From Chitinophagaceae bacterium (GTDB lineage: Bacteria; Bacteroidota; Bacteroidia; Chitinophagales; Chitinophagaceae), in assembly GCA_016720745.1 (NCBI GenBank), contig JADKKA010000019.1, positions 1-64,000 of the forward strand: a DNA stretch of 64,000 nt, in the 5' to 3' direction. The translations under genes were made by a program, and so were the position numbers. This document shows positions 19,838 to 29,277 of the stretch, in pieces; the stretch's first letter is position 1, and each line of letters starts with the position of its first letter. The notes beneath the pieces were generated by a model. That model was not told the DNA's origin. It did not search any database and saw only the letters and a list, made by a program, of their open reading frames with translations.

Positions 19838-20236
19838 ATGAGTTTAAAAATAGATTCAATTCATAACCATGGTAATGCTTCTGAAGAGTATATCATGTTA
19901 AAAGCTATTGAGAAAGTAGATATAGGAAACTATGCAATTGTTGATAGAACCTTTAATAAAGAAGGAAAGGTTTCAAATATACATCGTCATTTCTTTCGTC
20001 TTCCAAGCTTAATAGTTGAAAAAGGAGAGTATGTCTCTTTGAGAACTAGTAAAGGGAGTTATGAAAAAGGAAAAACCAAGGGAGATCAGCCATTGCATAG
20101 AATTTATTGGGGTTCTGATGCACCGATCTGGAACGACGATAAAGTTGAACAGGTTGAGTTGCTGAAGGTTTCAACTGTTCACAAAGAGACGATCAATAGA
20201 CCGCCTAAAAGAAAACTAGTTATAAAAAAAGATTAA
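19838..20236 (+). CDS. Stand-alone lamin-tail-domain (LTD) protein
   Basis: 132 residues. The pattern fits the lamin-tail immunoglobulin-like fold: NASEEYIMLKAIEKVDIGNY (strand followed by the neutral-turn region), HFFRLPSLIVEKGEYVSLRT (the G-rich strand pair), then HRIYWGSDAPIWNDDKVEQV, matching the YWG...VWNNDGD signature of LTDs. In bacteria LTDs are usually secreted or fused to nucleases; here there is no signal peptide, so it is cytosolic. It precedes the kinase gene by 68 bases with a hairpin between. The C-terminus is a basic tail (PPKRKLVIKKD). Role unknown; an adaptor or nucleic-acid-associated function is only a guess. Confidence 0.6.
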   Translation: MSLKIDSIHNHGNASEEYIMLKAIEKVDIGNYAIVDRTFNKEGKVSNIHRHFFRLPSLIVEKGEYVSLRTSKGSYEKGKTKGDQPLHRIYWGSDAPIWNDDKVEQVELLKVSTVHKETINRPPKRKLVIKKD

Positions 20237-20244
20237 GGACTACT

Positions 20245-20280
20245 GGAGGAGAATGTCAGAATAAGCATTCTCCTCCTTAA
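20245..20280 (+). terminator. Hairpin between the lamin-tail gene and the kinase gene
   Basis: GGAGGAGAATG pairs perfectly with CATTCTCCTCC across a 10-base loop; the T tract after it is short (TTAAAATT), so termination is probably partial. It could set a lower kinase level than that of the lamin-tail protein. Confidence 0.55.
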
Positions 20281-20304
20281 AATTGTAACCGCCAAAACTG
20301 ACAC

Positions 20305-21852
20305 ATGAAGACAGATACATTAAAAGGAAGCTCAGCTGATAACCAGTATCAAAACCAGACTTTTTTAACACCAGGTGGTATGGGTGATGTTTATGTCGCT
20401 GATGATACCATTAACAATACCAAGGTTGCAATAAAGGTGATAAGAATTACAAGCGATGAGCTCAGACTTCTTTTAGAAGAAGAATTCAAAATTGCGATCT
20501 CGCTTAAACATGATAACATAGTAACTACCTACTATTATGGAGAGTTTTCAGATTCAACAGGTAACTACTTCTATAGTGTTATGGAGTATATATCAAAAGG
20601 AAGCCTGTTGCAAAAACTATCAACCGAACAAGCATCGATTTCAATAGACGATAGTTTAGGTTATTTCTACGATTTATTAAAAGGATTAAGTGAAGCGCAT
20701 AAAACAATTATTCATAGAGATCTGAAACCGGGAAATATCCTAGTCGATGAAAATTGTCGCTTGAAAATATGTGATTTTGGTATTGCCAAATACGTTGATC
20801 ATTTGACAAGAACCAAGACGCTGAAAGGGTATGGCACCTTCCCATATATGTCCCCTGAATGTTGGATGAGAGAATCGAACTCAAGGGAAATGGATATTTA
20901 TTCTCTTGGGATCATCTTTTTCAAATTTTAACCCTTCAATTGCCATTTAAAGGACCTGCTGAATCCGACTTTAAAGAACAACATCTTTTTTCCGGGCTAC
21001 CTCAAATACTTGACATAAGAAGTGAAATCCCGATAACAGTCATAGAGATTATTAGGAAAATGACAAATAAACGCCCAAGTGATAGGTATTCAAGTGTCGA
21101 AGAAGTAATTGCAGCGTTTGATAAAATACTAGAACAACCAGCCACTAAATCATTGGATGTATCCTCTCTTTTAACTAAGGTGCACAAAAAAATTAGTGCA
21201 GCAGCTGAAGCGGAGTTAAAAGAGAAGCAAGCAAGAGAAGTATATAATGAAAAGCAAAAGGTATTAAATTACTCAATACATCAACTTTTCATAAAATTCT
21301 CAACTGTTGCTGACGCTATTAATAATCTTTCAGACAGCAACCAAGTTATCTTGAAAAAGAGCATTGCTGCTGGTAATGCATCGGCAAGTTCCCTTTCCCT
21401 TTCCTTTATGGGAAAGTCAATCAGAGTTAGCTTTTATAACCAGGATATTATTCCTAATTATATTAAGGAACGGGAAGAAAAGTATTATAGAACATCAAGT
21501 AAACACTTATGGCATGGTACTGGATAGCCCCAGGCCTGAATACATCGAAACTGACAATGTGGTGCTCTTGGGAAAGGTAGAGATTTACGGAGAACAAAGT
21601 GCACAGCCAGGGTTTAATGTTGCTTTAAGAAAAAGAAACGAAGAGGATATTTATGGCGAATGGTGGGCTTGTAAATTTTCCCATATGCAGATGTTTTCGA
21701 ACGTCAGCAATGATTTTTATTTTTCATTTGAACCTCTCGAGTTTTTTAAGGAATATGAATATGGAAGAGGGCGTGTTATGCATAAATACACTTTAATTTT
21801 TAAAGAAGTTGATGAGAAGGATATTCTAGACCTCGTCGAGAGGATAGTTTAA
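20305..21852 (+). CDS. Ser/Thr protein kinase with unknown C-terminal domain, two frameshifts
   Basis: Hanks-type kinase: glycine loop GGMGDVYVA (residues 24-32), lysine in VAIKVI (K44), HRDLKPGN (137-144), DFG (157-159) and SPE (183-185). The first frame ends at 20931 inside helix F; QILTLQLPFKG continues in the next frame to a linker rich in K and E (about 300-350, likely coiled coil). A second break near 21500-21525 leads to LDSPRPEYIETDNVVLLGKV and a C-terminal domain ending in DILDLVERIV. The restored length is about 510 residues. No membrane segment, unlike PASTA or typical PknB kinases. The catalytic residues are intact. Both breaks need one base each. Target unknown; a defence kinase role is inference from the island. 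Confidence 0.8.
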
Positions 21853-21894
21853 GTTGGTAGCATTTTATAACTACATCATATTAAATAAACCAAA

Positions 21895-22983
21895 TTGAAT
21901 CAGCATTACGTACCAAGATCATATCTTAAAAATTTTGCAGAACAGAAGGGCAAAGAGTTTTTCGTTCCTGTCTATGATAAAAAAGCAGACCGGTTCTTCA
22001 ATGCCAATATAAAAAAGATATGTTCCGAAATTGATTTATACACATTACAGGAAGGGAATCCGATAACAAAAGACCTACTTACAGTAGAAAAGATATATGC
22101 AAATGGTATTGAGCCTTTATATACCAAGGCATATAATATTTTAACTAATCATAAAATTCATACTATTTCACTGCTACAAAGGACTGAAATGCTTATTGGA
22201 ATATTTCAGTTGTATGTAAGGAATCCTGCAATGTTGCGGAAATCAATTTCATTTCATGAAAAGGAAATATTAAAAGGATGTAGAGAAGCGAGAACCAATG
22301 GCCATAATTCGATAAAATATCTAGATGAAGAATTTAGTTTTCAAGAATGGAATGAGGAAGCCATTATAAAGTTTTGCACGAATAAAATCACCCAGGATTT
22401 TAAAGAAAAGCATATTGGTGGTGTAGGTGAGATTGGCGATTTTCATCAACATGTGATATTTGATGTAAGCGTGATTACTGATGACTCAGAATTTATCACA
22501 ACAGACAATCCCTTAATTTTTGAGGACCTAATCTCTGACAATGAATATCCTCTACAGAGATCCAAAGAATTCACTATTGCTTTGAATAAAAAGGTAGCTG
22601 TTAAATTATATCATGACAAAACGAAGCAGCTAAATAGAATCTATAGGCACGTAGAACCAAATGGATCTGTTGAAATAATTAATAAGGAAATAATAAATAG
22701 ATCTTCAAGATTTGTAATTGCTACTAAAGAAATACTTGATAAACACAAAATCTTTGCAGCTAAGTTTTTAGATATCACCTCTTTAGGGTTGAAGATTGAT
22801 GCTATCCGGCAAATATTATCCAAATTTCCAGTTACAAGGGAAAACAAAGATGCCGTTGAGGTTATGCGATATTACTTGAACAAACACGATAACGAACGAG
22901 CTCTAACTGATATGGATGTATATGAAATGCATTTAAAGCTGCAAGATTTGTCGCGACGATTTATTAGTAAGCGAGTTAATTGA
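21895..22983 (+). CDS. DUF4238 protein
   Basis: 362 residues with a TTG start 42 bases after the kinase; no ATG gives a better start. The opening NQHYVPRSYLKNFA is the signature of DUF4238, whose members begin with HYVPxxYLxxF. FITTDNPLIF (about 201-210) is the second conserved block. Helical throughout, no signal peptide or membrane segment. The biochemical role of the family is unknown; members are common in genomic islands. Same strand as the kinase and the CoiA-like gene, so probably one transcription unit. Confidence 0.75.
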   Translation: MNQHYVPRSYLKNFAEQKGKEFFVPVYDKKADRFFNANIKKICSEIDLYTLQEGNPITKDLLTVEKIYANGIEPLYTKAYNILTNHKIHTISLLQRTEMLIGIFQLYVRNPAMLRKSISFHEKEILKGCREARTNGHNSIKYLDEEFSFQEWNEEAIIKFCTNKITQDFKEKHIGGVGEIGDFHQHVIFDVSVITDDSEFITTDNPLIFEDLISDNEYPLQRSKEFTIALNKKVAVKLYHDKTKQLNRIYRHVEPNGSVEIINKEIINRSSRFVIATKEILDKHKIFAAKFLDITSLGLKIDAIRQILSKFPVTRENKDAVEVMRYYLNKHDNERALTDMDVYEMHLKLQDLSRRFISKRVN

Positions 22984-23028
22984 TATCAACAATTTGCTTA
23001 CTTTATATGAAACGGTAAAAAGTATTAT

Positions 23029-23835
23029 ATGCGTTTTGCAATAGTAGATAATAAAAGAATTGAGGCTGCACCCAAAGCACAAGCACTTTGTCCTGGATGC
23101 TTACAGCCTGTCATTGCTAAATGTGGTTTACAAAGGGTAAATCACTGGGCGCATTTAAACAATAAAAATTGTGATACTTGGTGGGAACCGGAAACGTTGT
23201 GGCACCGATCATGGAAAAACAACTATTCTACAGAGTGCATGGAAATTGTATTATTTGATGAAATCACTAAAGAAAAGCATATTGCTGATGTACGCACAGT
23301 TGATGGGCTTGTCTTAGAATTTCAGCATTCAAGTATTAATTCTACTGAACGGATTGCTCGCGAGAAATTTTATAATAGTATGCTTTGGATTGTAGATGGG
23401 ACTCGATTGAAAAGAGACTATTCTCGCTTTCTTAAAGGAAGAACTGATCTTGAAAAGACAAACAACCCGGCCATCTTTCACGTTCATTTTCCAGATGAGT
23501 GTTTTCCCTCGTCTTGGATTGCAAGCGCTGTGCCGGTGATTTTTGACTTTAAGGGTAATGAAACTATTAGGGATCCCAATGACCTTAGAAACCATTTGTA
23601 TTGTCTATTGCCGAAGACTGAATGGAGACCTGCAATGCTTATAACACTATCTCGAGAGAAATTTATTGAAAGTACAATTAATGGTAAATGGTTGTCAAAT
23701 TTCGTCATTCGTTTTGACAAACTAAATCAAGGTCAGCAGCTGCTACAGGGGCAATTCATCCAAAATTCTGTAATTAGAAGATCACCTCAATATTATTTGC
23801 ATAAAGGGCGTTGGGTGAGGCGGAGAAGATTTTGA
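23029..23835 (+). CDS. CoiA-like predicted nuclease
   Basis: 268 residues. Zinc-ribbon-like start: C21xxC24 and H39xxH42 (HWAHL). A PD-(D/E)XK-like core follows: ADVRTVDGLVLEFQHSSI has the D87 ... E97-x-Q99 pattern of CoiA and related nucleases, with H59 upstream. CoiA of Gram-positive competence is the best-known member; in Gram-negative islands such genes are orphans that probably cut nucleic acid. The basic C-terminus (RWVRRRRF) suits nucleic-acid binding. The start at 23029 follows DUF4238 by 45 bases. No competence genes nearby. Confidence 0.65.
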   Translation: MRFAIVDNKRIEAAPKAQALCPGCLQPVIAKCGLQRVNHWAHLNNKNCDTWWEPETLWHRSWKNNYSTECMEIVLFDEITKEKHIADVRTVDGLVLEFQHSSINSTERIAREKFYNSMLWIVDGTRLKRDYSRFLKGRTDLEKTNNPAIFHVHFPDECFPSSWIASAVPVIFDFKGNETIRDPNDLRNHLYCLLPKTEWRPAMLITLSREKFIESTINGKWLSNFVIRFDKLNQGQQLLQGQFIQNSVIRRSPQYYLHKGRWVRRRRF

Positions 23836-23952
23836 GAAAACCTTCTTCCCAGAATGTACTTAAAATAATGATTTTCAGATATCAATTTCTTATTGCATTA
23901 AGCACCTCTGTTGTTTAAAGATGGAGGTATAACTTAGCCAAAAAGTCAAGCT

Positions 23953-25997
23953 ATGGTGTCTGCCTACAAAAAACTCATTAGCCGGTTTTTGTGTATAGGT
24001 ACTGAATGGTTTCCCAGAAAGGGTGGTCTGAGTACTTTTAATAGACAATTGGCAATTACCCTTGCCTCGTGTGGATACGAAGTCCACTGCTATCTTCCTG
24101 ATTTTACCGAAGAGGAAGCGTTAGATGCTAAAGAAAAAAATGTTTCCCTTATTAAGGCAAAACAATCAAAGGGTCAGAATGATATTGAAAGACTAAGTCA
24201 AAAGCCAACTGATTTAGATTTTGATGTAATCATTGGCCATGATATAGTAACAGGACCAGCAATGGCTGATCTTAAAATGAACTATTATAAAGATTCAAAG
24301 GTCATATTATTTATTCATACTGCCCCAGGCGAAATTGAATGGCTAAAGCCAGAGCAAGAAATAGAGTCAGTTGCTGGAAAAGCAGAGACCAAAGAAAATA
24401 AGCAAAAGGAGTTGGCATTGAATGCCGATTGGGTAGCTGCCGTAGGTCCGCATTTGTTTTTTGAAACTCAAAGCCTTTTATCTGGAGCCACTAGTAACAA
24501 TAATTTAATTCAATTTAATCCAGGGCTGTTCAAACCCATTGATCAGATCAATTTTGACTTTACAACGCTCACCCCTGAAGCATTGTTAGTTGGACGAATA
24601 GAAGATTATACTTTGAAAGGCGTTGATATTGCCGTAAGATCCATGCATAATGTATATACGAAATGGGATATTAAAACTAACGGCTACCTGGTTAAACCCA
24701 AACTAATAATACGAGGCCTAACGGTAGGAACTGATGATCAGCTAATCAAAAAGCTAAAAGAGATAGAATCGTCAAATCTGAGAATACAGCCTAAGAATTA
24801 TAACGCACAAACTGATGTTATCAATGAAGATATTAGGAAAACAGCTTTAGTTTTGATGCCTTCACGAGCGGAGGGCTTTGGATTAATTGCTCTTGAGGCC
24901 TTATCAAATGGGCGTCCTATTCTGGTCTCTGAGTCTAGTGGATTTGCAATGCTTTTAAAAAGGTTGACGCAGAAGGTGCAAATCAATGGATAGTGCCTAA
25001 TGGGCCAGATGACAATATTAAAGGATGGGGTGAAAAAATCTACAATATTTTGTCGGACAGAAAGGCCGTTTCTGAAAGGCTACGAACAACCATAGAAAAA
25101 TATTCAGGTAGTGTAAATTGGGAAGCTTCTGTAAAAGAATTAATAGAATACCTGACGGGTGAAAAAAAGCTTCATGGTGCACCTATACAACAAGAGGCGG
25201 GTATTTCAAGGACAATTTATTTAGGTGGCGGTGTTTTAAGACACCCCGATGGGCAATATGAATTAAGGGGGCGAAAGTTTGATTTTTTTGCATATCGAAT
25301 AGCACAAACCTTCCCTGGTATTAGAGGATTATCATGGATTAATAATCCAGCAGAAGCAATCAAAAGATTGAATAATCTTTTGTCTGAGCCCTTGTCATTC
25401 ACCGTTTTTCAAGGAAAGGATGAGGATGATGGAGGTGTTTCATCTCCTATTTGGTGGTTTCGTGGAGGTGCCTCGATGTTTATTAAAAATTATCAAGCCA
25501 TTAGCAATACAAAATGTTTAATTGGGCCCGATGAATTTGAGATCGATAAAATAGCAGTTTATAGAGATAGACATGGTTATAGGGATTTTGTATATGTTAG
25601 GACAAAAGCTGAAGAAACTGTAGATCCGCGATATGATGAAGCTGAAATTGAAAGAATAAAGGAGTTTTTCGGATATACCTCCCTAGAGTATGGCCTATAT
25701 AAAGGTAAAGTGATAACACGTGAAGAGTATGATGATGGGGCCACTATTATTGATGGAGAACCATTATCATTCGAGGAAAGCCCTGAATTGCGAATAAGGA
25801 TGCTAACACCATATAACTTTATAATCGCGGCTCAAAGTTCTGTATACAACTCTCGTGAAGGAGATATACTATTTGGAGAATTCTTGGAGGATGCATTAAG
25901 TCGAGGAATTGATGATCGACTGCCTGAATTTATAGAGAAAGCAAAAAATCTGGATACTGAGCGATCTTATATGATTGACTTCGACTATCCCGATTAG
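23953..25997 (+). CDS. GT4-type glycosyltransferase fused to an unknown C-terminal domain, one frameshift
   Basis: Residues 1-350: GT-B glycosyltransferase with GTEWFPRKGGLSTFNRQLA (about 16-34), IGHDIVTGPA, and near the end SRAEGFGLIALEAL (nucleotide-sugar EX7E-type motif). A frameshift in an A run near 24958 ends the first frame at 24993; the next frame continues VPNGPDDNIKGWGEKIYNIL directly, so I read one 680-residue protein. The C-terminal 250 residues (after about 25190) contain FDFFAYRIAQTFPGIRG, SPIWWFRGGASMFIKN and RDFVYVRTK and match no domain I know. No signal peptide or membrane segment, so it is cytosolic and its acceptor is not a surface polymer. A protein- or small-molecule-modifying glycosyltransferase of a conflict system is possible. 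Confidence 0.65.
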
Positions 25998-26158
25998 TGA
26001 TCCAATCGGACAAAGTGTAAAATCGACTTTGGAATCAATGAATTGATAAACCTAGTAATCTGTTCAAAGAATACTTACGAATCCATATTCCTTCTTTTAT
26101 CGACTAATCTTCAAAGATTCTAAATTAAACCAGTTGACGTAACATTAGGTTATTCTCC

Positions 26159-27493
26159 TTACAGGAATTTCATATTATACCGAAGAAAAAGACCATATAC
26201 ATCGCCTTTCTTTAGTGCTTTACGTTTTTTATATTTAATAATACCATCCTTTGTTTGAATATAAATCCAAAGGTTACAACTTGAGCCTGAAATACTAATT
26301 GACAAAGCTTTTAGCTTAACCAAATTAATTCCTTCCTCTAGTTTAAGAGTGCAAACATCTGAAGCTTTTTCATAAACCAAAAGCCTTATATTTTCTACAA
26401 CTGTATCTTTAGTAGATAGGCTAACATATTCACCAGAAGGTGAGGCACCATCTGTACATAACTTTATTATAACTTCCGAGACATCCAAGCTAATTGTGTC
26501 AGTTGCAACAAACACCTCAGCGCCTTCAATAGGCGGGTTTTCTGGATAGTCATAGTTAATTTCCAATCTCTTTGATGAAATCACGAAATGACCAGAATGA
26601 TATGCTTCATTAAAATCTTCTAGCTCTTTTAGGTTCATGTGAAAACTCTCATCCGTTACATAGGCAATTTTGATATTGCTTCTTGGCTTAATTTTTTTGT
26701 TCAGGTGCAATTCATCTTCATTGATAACGAAATGAGAATAGCTACTTGTGCTATCTTCTGCCACATACTTACGAGAAATTTGATCGAATAATTTATCGTC
26801 TTTATAGATTAGGATAAATCCTCTTAACGTGTCGCTATTGGGCGGTCCATATACATTTCCAGTGCATCTTAAATACTCAAGCGAATTAAGAAGCGGTTTT
26901 GAAATTTCGTCTTTTGAAGTTTCTAAGAACATTACTTTACCATTAATTAATTTTCTATATCCAATATCGAAATTGGAAAAATAGGAGTTGTCAAATTGAG
27001 CCAATTCTAAATCAAGGTTTTTGAAATAAAGCAATTTTTCAAATTGCTTCTTTTCGTTCAAAAGGGTTTTATTGAATATCTTCTCTTCTTTTAGAGCAAC
27101 AGAAAAACTATCGACCCATTTGGTTAAATTCTCGTTTTTCTTATTAAGATTTTTTGTGCTATCCATGAAAATTCTGAGTGAATCATTTTTCCTTCTTAAT
27201 TCAACGCAGACTTTCGTATAGTCATTTTGAGATTTTCTGAGCCGTTTAAGGGTTTCAGTTTGCTTCTCTTTCAACTTACTTATTTGAAATAAATCAATCA
27301 CTTCGTTTGCCTCCAGCCCAGCGATCCTCGCAGTGATGGTTTTTACTTCTGAGACCCACTTTTCATTCTCGTTTTTGGCATCAATATACTTCTGCCAGGT
27401 GTCATTCCAGCCTTCTGAAACATGATCCACTTGCGCTTGAGAAGCGTAAAACAGAAGTAAGTTGCTAACGATTAGAGTAGTTATTTTTCGCAT
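26159..27493 (-). CDS. Secreted coiled-coil protein, unknown function
   Basis: 444 residues. Signal peptide MRKITTLIVSNLLLFYASQA with cleavage after SQA. Residues about 25-165 are a long charged coiled coil (KLKEKQTETLKRLRKSQNDY and similar). The rest is beta-rich, ending in RYNMKFL. Its start overlaps the end of the upstream membrane-protein gene by 13 bases, so the two are translated from one message. Located downstream of the ubiquitin-like operon. No family recognised. Periplasmic or outer-surface location is likely. Confidence 0.65.
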   Translation of the reverse strand: MRKITTLIVSNLLLFYASQAQVDHVSEGWNDTWQKYIDAKNENEKWVSEVKTITARIAGLEANEVIDLFQISKLKEKQTETLKRLRKSQNDYTKVCVELRRKNDSLRIFMDSTKNLNKKNENLTKWVDSFSVALKEEKIFNKTLLNEKKQFEKLLYFKNLDLELAQFDNSYFSNFDIGYRKLINGKVMFLETSKDEISKPLLNSLEYLRCTGNVYGPPNSDTLRGFILIYKDDKLFDQISRKYVAEDSTSSYSHFVINEDELHLNKKIKPRSNIKIAYVTDESFHMNLKELEDFNEAYHSGHFVISSKRLEINYDYPENPPIEGAEVFVATDTISLDVSEVIIKLCTDGASPSGEYVSLSTKDTVVENIRLLVYEKASDVCTLKLEEGINLVKLKALSISISGSSCNLWIYIQTKDGIIKYKKRKALKKGDVYGLFLRYNMKFL

Positions 27494-27828
27494 AATAATA
27501 AGTTTAAGCTGTCACGAATATTTTGTAATACCGCACGTGCATTAGCTATCTTAAAATCATAGACCCTTTCGTTGTAATCCTTATTTGTACTCTGTTCTCT
27601 TTTTGTTTTGTATTCTTCGATACTTGCTGCAACAAGCTTTTCTCTTTCCTTTAATGTGTCGCATGTCTTGACCTTTTCTGATCTAGAAAGGGCAAATGTG
27701 TATATACCAAACCCAAAGGTTAGGACAGCAACGATTGCAATCACTAGGTTTATGACATTACTTCTCTTCCATCTTTTTTTGTTATTACGGGCAGCGCCGG
27801 TAGAACTTGGATTTGCATTGTTTGCCAT
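27481..27828 (-). CDS. Small single-pass membrane protein
   Basis: 115 residues: an N-terminal basic tail (NNKKRWKRSN), one membrane helix (VINLVIAIVAVLTFGFGIY, about 25-43), then a charged helical part (LKEREKLVAASIEEYKTKRE) facing the periplasm by the positive-inside rule. It starts 33 bases after the JAB-E1 gene and overlaps the secreted coiled-coil gene, forming a tail to that operon. The matching coiled coils suggest that this protein and the next bind each other. Role unknown. Confidence 0.65.
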   Translation of the reverse strand: MANNANPSSTGAARNNKKRWKRSNVINLVIAIVAVLTFGFGIYTFALSRSEKVKTCDTLKEREKLVAASIEEYKTKREQSTNKDYNERVYDFKIANARAVLQNIRDSLNLLLCEK

Positions 27829-27861
27829 TGAATTAGTTAGTTTATATTTTAAGAAATGAGG

Positions 27862-29277
27862 TTATTCAAGCAATGAAGGCATTATGTGCATATACATGAT
27901 AACTCCGGTGTTGTCGCCTAAGCCAGTAATCCCTTTGTAAAAGCAGTTATCCTTACATTGTTTTTCATGATCATCTTCAAACTGGTGTGTAGTAAAATGG
28001 TAAAACTGTTGTTTCAGCCGGGCTTGATATTGCGGGAGAACTATCATTGATAAAAGCTGTAAAACCTCCAGAGATGCTACATTCATGCTGAACGCAAAAA
28101 CATTTTCGTTGGAGACAAGTCTTCTAATGCTTTCATCAGCCCCTTGCATATACTTTGGGTCATCCAGTAAGCCTTCCTTATCAAGGTTTGCCAATGAACC
28201 GGTAAATTGCTCAAGGCACTCGAGACAAGGTCTTTCATAACCAACAGTTTGGATTTTCCAGTCTGCGCCTACAAGCCTGGTGTTGGTTTTATTCGTTCTG
28301 ACCAGTATACCACCGTCGATTACAGGAATAAGGTGTGCATATGCAATAAAATTCAAAATTTGCCGAGCATGAGGTCTGTCAACACAACTGAATACGACAT
28401 CACAATTCAATGCTGCTTTAAAAGCACTTTCTTCATAAATACTAAATGGAATCTTTTCGACCGTGATCCTGTTGGCAGTACCATTTTGCTTAATCGCCTG
28501 GCCAGCTACATCAACCTTGAGCATTCCAATATGCTTCCTTTTTACATTCATACTACGGTCTCTGTTCTTTTCTTCGTACCTGTCAAAATCAATCAATACA
28601 AAGCGAGCAAAACCAGTTCTTGCCAGGCACTCTGCTACCATACTCCCCACGCTTCCGAGACCGACTATAGCAATCCTTAGTCTTGAAATATCTTCCTGCA
28701 CTGATCTACCCCATGCTGATATTGTTCTTAACAGTGCTTCTTCGGTGATGCTTGGTTTTAATAGATCGTTATTGAAATGAATCTTTAGTGTGTCCCCGAT
28801 CACCCTAACGGATTCACACCATGTATTCTTATAAGACCTTTTTTTGGCTTTTGATCTGAACCAAAACCTTGCTGACCATGCGCCGTCAATACCCGCGGTC
28901 ATTCCCAGAAGCGGTAATCCAGTGACGGATTTAGTTGCGCCAGCAATGCCCGATTCAGCCCTCACATCGTCCCTGCTCATATATTGGAAACCCGGACCAG
29001 GGTGGATGTGAATTATTGCAAGGCCTTTTTGCTTTATCTGTGCTAATTGAATTGAGCGTTCAAGGTACTCGGGATTAAAGCTCACGTTGCCGTGAACTTG
29101 TCGATCTCCTTCGTCTGGTAGAATAATCTCATCAATGATCGCTGAAAAGCGAGAGGCACCTGTGCTTGGGTTATAGAGTGCGAAACACAATTCCTCATCT
29201 CCATCATCCCTTTTAAGATGATCCATCAGTTGTTGATTAATATGTGATGGCAATGCCACACTATAAGTTTGTTTCAT
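27862..29277 (-). CDS. JAB (MPN) deubiquitinase-like domain fused to an E1-like (ThiF) domain
   Basis: 471 residues. N-terminal JAMM metalloprotease: E28 or E29, then H90-x-H92-P93, S101 and D104 with exact JAMM spacing (HxHP-x7-Sx2D). C-terminal E1-like adenylation domain: GLGSVGS (206-212) binding ATP, DFDRYEEKNRDR (230-241), and a CxxC at 351-354 with a second Cys pair near C433/C437, a likely zinc site. Such fusions occur in prokaryotic ubiquitin-like conjugation operons: the E1 part activates the Ubl C-terminus with ATP, the JAB part trims precursors or removes conjugates. Starts with a 4-base overlap (ATGA) with the E2-like gene, so translation is coupled. All catalytic JAMM residues are present. 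The catalytic Cys of the E1 cannot be named by eye. Confidence 0.85.
   Translation of the reverse strand: MKQTYSVALPSHINQQLMDHLKRDDGDEELCFALYNPSTGASRFSAIIDEIILPDEGDRQVHGNVSFNPEYLERSIQLAQIKQKGLAIIHIHPGPGFQYMSRDDVRAESGIAGATKSVTGLPLLGMTAGIDGAWSARFWFRSKAKKRSYKNTWCESVRVIGDTLKIHFNNDLLKPSITEEALLRTISAWGRSVQEDISRLRIAIVGLGSVGSMVAECLARTGFARFVLIDFDRYEEKNRDRSMNVKRKHIGMLKVDVAGQAIKQNGTANRITVEKIPFSIYEESAFKAALNCDVVFSCVDRPHARQILNFIAYAHLIPVIDGGILVRTNKTNTRLVGADWKIQTVGYERPCLECLEQFTGSLANLDKEGLLDDPKYMQGADESIRRLVSNENVFAFSMNVASLEVLQLLSMIVLPQYQARLKQQFYHFTTHQFEDDHEKQCKDNCFYKGITGLGDNTGVIMYMHIMPSLLE

Noticed and set aside
20859..21852. Separate genes after the kinase
   Set aside because: The next frames continue the kinase fold (helix F region) and then its C-terminal domain without a new start; better read as one gene with two frameshifts.
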